Shown: piece by piece, positions 9,101-18,100 of the stretch
Layout of the letters: each line of letters starts with the position of its first letter
Position numbering within the stretch: the first letter of the stretch is position 1
Origin: Spirochaetaceae bacterium UBA1306
GTDB taxonomy: Bacteria; Spirochaetota; Spirochaetia; Treponematales; Rectinemataceae
Direction: 5' to 3'
Length of the DNA: 24,248 nt
Assembly (NCBI GenBank): GCA_002307245.1
Contig: DBTW01000163.1
Coordinates: 1 to 24,248 of the forward strand
Made by a program: the position numbers and the translations under genes
Notes under the pieces: generated by a model
What the model saw: the letters and a program-made list of their open reading frames with translations, nothing else
Database searches by the model: none
Told to the model about the DNA's origin: nothing

Positions 9101-12100
9101 TGGAACCGTGGCGTGGTCTCCATGAGCGGGACCGTTGCCGAGCTCGCGGAAGGTTCGGGCGTGGCCTCGGTCCAGGTCGCGATAACCGCCAAGGGAGCGT
9201 CCGCTCCCAGCTCCTACTCGGTAGCCGCGCTGAATGGCGGTGCATGGAGCTATTCCTTCGACTCGAATCCCGCCGCGGTGACGGAGGGCGAGAAAACCCT
9301 ATATGTGCGCGCCGTCGACAAGGTCGGCAACACTCAAGCCGCGGTCACCCGTGATTTCGGTATCGACAAGAGCGATCCCGTGCTCTCGGGCCTGACGGTA
9401 GACGGGCTTTCGTATGGCGCCCTGGTGTACAAGAAGGGCTCCATCATCCTCGGCGGATCGGCCGTCGACGGCCTAAGCGTATCCAAGGTCGTGATCGAGG
9501 AAAAAGCCCCCTCGGGGAGCTATGCCGTCGCGGCGACGCTCACGACGGGTCTTGGCTCTTGGACCTGGTCGCGCGTCCTAGACGGCTCGAGCGCCGAGGG
9601 CCAGTACGATTACAGGATCATCGCCTGGGACACGGCGGGCAACGCCAACACGACGAGCTCGAACGCGACGATGTCGGTCTTCTTTGATCGTACGGCGCCA
9701 GCGGCCCCGGCCGCCACGGCCCCTACCGATAGCTACTATGGCGACGAGACCATGACGGCCCGAGGCACCGCGTCCGAACTGGGCACGGCCCAGAGCGGCC
9801 TGGACAAGATCCAATGGTCAGCCGACAACGCGAACTGGTATACGGCCGAAGGCACCGCGAGCTGGACCGCCTCCGTCGACTTGAGAGACTCGGCCTTGAA
9901 CCTCACGGGCTACCATAACGAGGGCCACCAGACTCTCTACCTCCGCGCCGTCGATAAGGCCGGCAACGCCAGCGATTCGGTGACGCCGAAGACTGTGCCG
10001 TTCTGGCTGGACCGCGCGGACCCCGTCGCTTCGGTGTATTCGCCGACGGCCAGCAAGCGGACCAATTGCAAGGCGGATTTCTCCGTCTCCGTGGACGCGA
10101 GCGACAATAATGGGATCGCTTCCGTGGACTTCGTGGCGGGCACGAGCTCTCCCGATTTCACCGTCCCCGCGAATATCCACGCGACCGCGACCGCCGCGAC
10201 GGGCGGCCACTGGACGGCCGCCGTACCGGCGGCCAAGATGGGGCTCCTCTCCTCGTCCGCGCAGAACGGCATCTACATGCGGGTCAAGGACGCGTCCGGG
10301 CGCTCGACCTACCTCTCGCTGCCGATACTGGTCGACAAGACGCCTCCCACGGTGTCCTTCTCCTCGCCCGCCGACTCGGCGACCGTCAATAAGTCCATCG
10401 CCATCAGCGGCGTAGGAGGGGACGACCAAGGGCTAGCCTCGGTGGTCGTGGATATCCAGAAGAGCGACTCGAGTTGGGAGAGCTTGAGGACCTTCAGCAA
10501 TACCGCCGGCTTCAATTGGTCCATTGCCGGCTTCGATACCGAAGCCTACGGCGTCGCCGCCTACGACAGCGACAACAATTCCGCGAATGGCATCCAGCTG
10601 AAGCTCCGCGCGACCGCGACCGACGAAGCCGGTAACCAGAACGAGACCGTAATGACCAGGTTGCTGACCGTCGACCAGAATTCGGATAGGCCCACGATCA
10701 AGCTTACCAACCTGCCAACCGTGGACGGCACGACGACCCTGATCATGACGAAGGTGGTTTACGGCACGGTCAGCGACGACGACGGCGTCTCGTATTTCGA
10801 AGTGAGCGAAACGCCCTTCGACGCCGCAGGCGCCGGGATCGACGCCACGGCCGCCGCCTTGGACGATACCTTCACGAGCGCCGGGCACGGTTTCACGGAC
10901 GGTCAGCCCGTCTATTTCACCGGCGCGGACCTTCCCGCCGGGATCCTCGCCTCGACGCGCTATTACGTGATCTACGTCGATGCCAACCATTACAAAGTCA
11001 CGAGCGACGATGCCTCGGTGTCGGTAAAGACGCCCGTGGACCTGACGTCCAACGGCACCGCCATGAAGGCTTACCACCTGAACGTCACCAACCTGAAGGC
11101 AAGCTTCTCGGGACAGATCTGGAGCTGCACGGCTTCGGACGACGACGGTGACAAGTACATCTACTTCCGCGTGACGGATACCCAGGGCGCGGTATTCGTG
11201 ACACACGATGGCGGCGCCGAGAGCCTTGACGAACCCATAATCTACCTCACGGCGTCCAGCCATGTGCACGACAAGGTGTATTATTTGGTCGATACCGTCA
11301 CGCCTGAATTCGCCGCGATTTCACCGATTATCGTGGACAGGACCGGCGACGATTTTTCCTCCCCCATCTATGACATGACGACCAACATGGCCTTCGGAGG
11401 CCCTTCCGCGTCCTTCTCGCTCATGGCGAGGGCTAGCGACGTAAACGGGATCAAGAAGATTAGCGTAACGGTGCCGAACGCGGTGAGCGTGCCCGCCGGG
11501 ACGACGAGCGCCTTTACGACCTCACAGGTCGAAGCTAGGGCCATAGGCGCCGTCGTCGGCGCGGCCACGGTCGTGGCGGGAGCCCGCTACGAGATCGTCT
11601 CCGTCGGCAGTTCCGACTTCACGCAGCTTGGTGCCAGCACGGGCTTCGCGGAGGGCAGCCAGTTCTACGCCTCGCGCGCGGGCACCGCGGGCGACGGGAA
11701 CGGGACGGTTCGCCTCGTGATGAACGCCTGGAAGACGGGCACCATCAGCGTCGCGGGGGTGGTCGATGGTTTCGTGACCGTAACCGTGGCCGTAGAGGAT
11801 AAATCCGGCCTCACCTCCACCTCCACGAGGACGATCCTCGTGGATAACTCGCCCCCGACCCTCACTTTCACGAATCCGTCGAACGCGTCGATCGCGAACG
11901 GCGAGATTACCGTGAGCGGGTCGGCGGTCGACTCAGGCTCGGGGCTCGACGCGATCACTTACCGCATCGGGAAGAACTACGCTTCTAAATCCCCAGTAGC
12001 CGTCTCCGGCTCGGTCTATCAATGGGAAATCCCCTTTACCGGGACGAGCAAGCTAGACAGCTTCTCATCCATGTACTCGGGACAGACTACCTTCGCCTCG

Positions 12101-15100
12101 GCGGGTAATAGCTTCACCTCCGCTTCCTTGGCTGGTAACGCCGAGATCGCGGTGGGCAATGCGATCAAGGTCGACGACACGTACAGGAAGATCACCGCCT
12201 GGACGGTGGCTTCCGGGTCCTTGACCTTCGATGGCGCCCAGGTTGCGGCGGGGAAAACCATAGCCTTCGAGGTCTACACCAACGTAAAGGCGATCCACGA
12301 CAACTCCACGGGCGTGGACCTTTTCGTCCTGCCCTTAGTGCTCAAGGCCGCCGACAAGGCCGGGAACTCCATCGAGACCCTGCCCATCGCTGGTACCTCG
12401 GAGGCACGGGCCTCGCAGACCAACCTGGCCGCGGACTCGATCGTCGGCAACACGGTTGTCGCGATAGGGCAGATAATAATGGTCGGGGATAACGCGCGAA
12501 TCATCTCCGCCTGGGACCAGGCGAGCGGCAAGGTCAGTTGGTCCGGAAACGTGGCTACCTCCGAGACCTCCTTCACGATCTATCCGTACAGCCTCAGGAT
12601 CGATCCTAACGGCGACAAGCCCAAGGCCGTCGTGGCGTATCCCGATAACGGAACGACGCTCGGCGGATCGGTGCGCATTTATGGAAGCGCCGAGGACGAT
12701 GACAGTGTCGCCAACGTCTATATGCAGATCGACACTAATAACGATGGCCTCTACAACGCCTCCGACACAGTGAACAGCGTCGAGTGGGGCTCGGATCGCG
12801 GCGTGCAGATAACCGGGTCGACCAGCTGGAATTGGACCATCAACTCCGACGAGGAATTCGACGACTTGAGCACAGGGCCCGTCACTATCACTTTCCGGGT
12901 CAGGGCGGAGGATATCTACGATACGACCGGACCCTGGTCCACGGAGAGGACCATAACGCTGCGCAAGGACGTGCCGAAGATCGGCACGGCCGCGCCGCTG
13001 ACGCTGGTGAACGACGACGATCCCTCGGTGAAGGTTGCGTACACCTACGGCATGTACATCAAGGGGAACTGGCACCTGACCGGCAGCGTGGAGAACGACA
13101 CAGCCCTGTCGAATATCACCTTCAGCTATAAAGTAAATAACGTGACGACGACCAGCTCGATTAAGTGGACCGATTCCGGGTCCTACGAACTGAGCGACGT
13201 TGGCGCCTTCTCCCTGGTGACTCCGGCTACGGCCCCGCCACAGGTCGTGGGGCAGTATAAGCGGATCGATCTCAATATCCCCATCGTCTCGCCCACGACG
13301 AGCTTCCGCAGGCTCGAGCCCACTCTCACGGCCTGGGACGTGGCGGAGACCCCGGCCAACAGCGCCCTGGCGATGCGCTTCAACATGGATCCGGTCGCCC
13401 CGACCGCCCCGTCCGGGCCCGGCTTCGACAGCGTCAGCAACTTCATGGTTCAGGACAACGGCTGGTGCAAGATCTCGGGCACGGCCCTGGACGCGGACTC
13501 CGACGTCGAGAAGGTCCTGGTCTATTTCGTCAGGAAATACAAGAACTCCGCTAATGACTGCCTGTACAACCCGAAGACGGCCAATACCCACGCCTTGTAC
13601 TCGGGCATCACCTGGGACGCGGGGGCCCCGGTCGTCTCCGGCACGGTCTCCGTCGCCGCGGAGTCCCTGATGGACTCGAATTTGGCCAGCTCGGCGGTTA
13701 AGGACCTGATCTCTGTCGGCCAGACGATCAACGTCGGAGGCTACGATAAGGTAATCACGACCTGGATTCCGGCTACTGGCACCATCGGCTGGACGGGCGC
13801 CGTTACCGCGGGAACCATGAAGTACACGATCCAGCTGGGCATCGTCATCGACCATAAGGACGTCACCGAGACCCACGACGGCAGCTCGGTCCTCAACGAC
13901 GACGGGGACGGCTACGCCGAGAAGCTCAAGCAAACCGTCGGCACGACCTACGATTGGTACGCCGACATCGATTCCTCGAACATCCCAGACGGCCCGATCG
14001 AGATCCACTATGTCGTATACGACATGGCCGGAAACTACGCGCAGGGCACTCAGGCCACCTTCGTCCAGAACCACCCCATCGCCGTCTCGAAGATCTGGCT
14101 GGGTACAGACTTGGACGGGAGCGGAGCCGTCGATACGAGCACCGCCAGCACCGAGAGGCTAGGGTACGCGGACGGCGATACGGTCACCGCGGGCTTCCAG
14201 GCCTCAACGTCATTCGTCGTCAAGGAAGCCCCGATGAGCTTCGATGTCGAGCTGACGGGGGGGAACGGGAAGATCGACTACGCGGTCTACGTCGCCTCCG
14301 GGGCGATGGCGGAGAGCGCTAGCGTCGTCGACAGCTACTACGTGATCGCGTCCATCGGGAGTAGCAATACCTTCCCCAGCGGCTCGGTCGTGGGCTCGGT
14401 GTTCAAGGAGTACGCAGGCCGCATCAAGGGCAACGGCACGCTGTACCCTGCGATCCAGTACGGGACCCTGCGCGCCGACGGCAGCAGCTCCCCGGCCCAG
14501 ATCGTCCTGATCGACGGCACGATCACCTCCCTGGTCGGCCAGGGCGCGAAGTCCTTTACGATCGGCCTCTGGGACAGCACCGACGGCACGACCCTCGGCA
14601 TCGACAGCCTGACCGTGAAGCCGACCATCGGCTGCACGATCAATACGGTGGATGGCGTGAACCCGATCTCGGTCGTCAGCCCGCTGTTCTGGAACAGCTC
14701 GACGGACAATTCCCTCTACGGTAGCTCGACGGGCAACGGCCACATCGAGCTGAGCGGAGTCTATACGGCCGCCAATCCCGACCTCTCGGGTATAGTCACA
14801 ATTCGGGGCAGCTCCTTCGACGACCAGCGCATCCTGGGCGTATGGATGCAGGTGGATAACTTCAACTTCCCCAACGCCGCCGCGAACGACGCGCTCGGGA
14901 CGGCATACACCTTCTATAAAGTGTCCGCGTACAATAAAGCCACTTCTACGTTCTCCTCCCTCGGTACCCTGGCCTCGGACGGATGGCATTTCGCGGTGGA
15001 CAGCTCCTCCTTCGATCAGGCGGGGCATCGAATCGCCTGGCACCTGGACCTCGATACCTCGATGATCACCGGGAAGGTGGGCAAGGGGCTTGGAATCAGG

Positions 15101-18100
15101 TGCATGGTGGTCGACAAGAAGGGCGGCGATGGACTAACCGGAAACAAGAGCAGCCTGATCGCGTATGCCTCCGCGAATACCTTGAGCGGGACGGGGGGTA
15201 GCTACGATAGCGACAAGACCCAGTGGTCGATACAGTCGAATGCGCTCAAGGGCCTTTCGAGCGTGTGGACCGGCATGGATATCTCCTTCGGCGGCTACAG
15301 AACCAAGATATATAGCTACGACTCGGAGACGGGCACAATCACGCTGCCCTACTCCTTCGCGTACAGCGTCGCGGACAGCTCAGCCTGGAGCATCCGCACC
15401 GCGCAGAACGTGGCTCCGGTCGACGTCGTGCCCTACATCGCCAAGGTGAAGACCTCCCTTTCGGCCTACTACGTGGCGAAGCCCTCAGTGTACAACCGAA
15501 CGGCTCTCGGCCATTATCCGGTCCGCGAGAACGAGGACATCTACGTCTACGGCTTCAACTTCGACACCACGAGCGCGTCGGCGACGACGATCAAGATCGG
15601 ATCGACCACGCTGAGCGCCTCAGTCGCAGGCAACGGCGGCGATCTGGACGTGGCCGACGCGGCCTACAAGTACGTCAAGGTGAACGTCGGCGCGTCCGCT
15701 AGCTCGGGCGCCATGACGGCGAGCGTCGGAACCTCGCCGAACGACGTCGCATCGATCAACAACAGCGACAGCAATAGCGGCACGAGCGCGCCGTGGAACA
15801 TCCTGGCGAATAGCGTCAACAACAATCTGCTGGACGACGACGTGAACCTGGACGTATGGCAGTTCACCACCGTCGCCCAGTCGGTGAGCGGCGCGATCAA
15901 CAACCCGAAGATGAAGGTGGGCCCCAGTGGTCAGCTGGGCTTCTCCTTCGGCCAGTCCACGGTCTTCTACAGCATGCCCGGCCTTCGCAACGGGGATAGC
16001 GTCTACCAGAGCCATACGCCCTTCCTCATGAACTACGGCTGGTTCACGGAGAACGACTTCGCCTACGACGGCCAAGGAAATACCTACGGCATCGTCTTCT
16101 GCCCGGACACCTCGTCGCCAGCCGGCACGACCTCCAACATGAACCTGCTCTCGAGGATGGCGAACAACACGGTGGCCAATTACGGGCTAAACGACAGCGA
16201 TAACGCGAATGGCTCCTATAACTATCGCCTGGCCAACTCCTCGCAGACCTTCAGCGACACCACGACTAAGGTGACAAACATCTTCCGCATCCAGTCGCCG
16301 GGCCTCGTCGTGACCATGCCCAACCCGAACCTGCCGGCTAGCGCCTCGAACCTGGTGAGCCTTTACTACGCCTATTACGATGATCTCACCAAGGAGATAC
16401 GCTTCCGAACCGGCACCATAGGGGCGAACCCGGATAGCATCTCCACCTCGCTTCAGGACATCGGTCAGTACCAAGGCACGATCGTTGCCAGGGGGACTAG
16501 GCTGGGGGCATACCCGCGTGACATTCCAAACTCTCAGTACCAGTGCGTAGCTGCAACGGCGCTAGCAGGCGGATTCTCCGAGCTGAAGGAGACGACTACT
16601 GCCCAGCCCGGGCCGTATCTAGCGCTGGGCGTGATACCGGCCGGTACCTATGGCGTGAGTAACCCATCGAGGGACGTGGCCCTCCTCGCCTGGTACGACC
16701 AGTACCACGCGAAACTGTACTTCTCGTACAACGACGATCCGATGAGCACCTTGGGCGGCAGCGGCACGACCGTGAACGCGACTGCCATGGCTACGGGCAC
16801 CAGCTACACGATAGCGACGCTCGGTACCACCACCTTCTCGGATTTCGGGGCTCCTTTCAATACTGTGGGGACGACCTTCACGAGCGCTCCCTGCTTCTCG
16901 GGAACCGGCACGGTCTACGCGACGGCCGGCACGCAGGCCGCCACGACGATGGAGATCGGAAAGACTTACCGAATCAGCGCGCTGGGCGATTCTCTGTTCG
17001 ATCGCTTCGGCGCGGCTTCCAATACCGTAAATACGGTCTTTACATGCATCGCGCCCACGAATTTCTCGGGAGTCGGAACCGGTACGGTTATCGGGCTCTC
17101 GAACCTCATCTCGGCGGCATCGATGACGGCGGGCAGCACCTATTGGATCAATTCTACGGGGACGACGGACTTTCGGGAGTACGGCGCGGCCGATAACAAC
17201 CAAGGGACCTCATTTGTCGCGGCTGCCGGTTCGAGCTTCGCTTATGCCGGCACCGGGACCCTGTTCAGCTCGACCAATCAGACCGCCGTCATCGCGGGAT
17301 CGACCTACATGGTCACCGTCGTGGGGGATTCTACCAACTGGGCCAGTTTCTGCGGGTCCGCGAACCCGACGCAGTATTCGATCTTTACCGCCGCCGCGGG
17401 CGGCACGGTCAACGGCACAACCGGAAGAGTGGTCCCCGTGGTTGGAGCCGCCACCTCCATGGCGAACGGAACCATCTATCGCGTCGGGGCCCGGGGCACG
17501 ACCGACTTCACCCGCTACGGCTCCACGAGCAACAACGCCGGCACAAGCTTCACCGCCTCCTACGCCACGCTTTCGAGGGCGGGGACCGGTACGGTATACG
17601 GACTCATGAACGCGACCTCCATGGTCGAAGGTTCTCTATACCAAATCGTCAGCACGGGTTCGACGACCTTCACTAATTTCGGTGCTGCATCCAACACTTC
17701 GGGCGTCAAGTTCACCGCCGTCTATCCTAGGGGCTCCGGCACCGTGAAGCCGATAATTGCGGTGCCGAGCATGGTCGTTGGCACGGGTTACACGATCTAT
17801 ACTGCGGGGACCACGGGGTTCACGAAGTACGGGGCTGCCAACAGCAACGTCGGCACGACCTTCACCGCCGCCTTGCCCACGTACGCCGCCGCAGGTAGCG
17901 GGACCACCACGACGTCCGTCGCGACGAGCGCCTCGCAATGGCAGAGCCATGCCTACCAGGTGGATTCGGCCACGGATAGCGCGGGTCTGAACGTGAAGAT
18001 GGCCGTGGACAGCGATGGGGGCATACACTTGGCCTACTACTCGGCCGCCGGAGGGGATCTCAAGTACGCCTACCTCACCAAATACAACGATTCGTCCTTC

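Noticed and set aside
12335..14074. 579-codon open frame on the minus strand
   Set aside because: Same shadow effect against the giant gene; no domain, signal or plausible ribosome binding site recognised.
16771..17926. Possible CRISPR or phase-variable DNA repeat
   Set aside because: The units are alike only at the protein level; the DNA copies are too divergent for CRISPR repeats or slippage-driven variation, and the frame stays open throughout.
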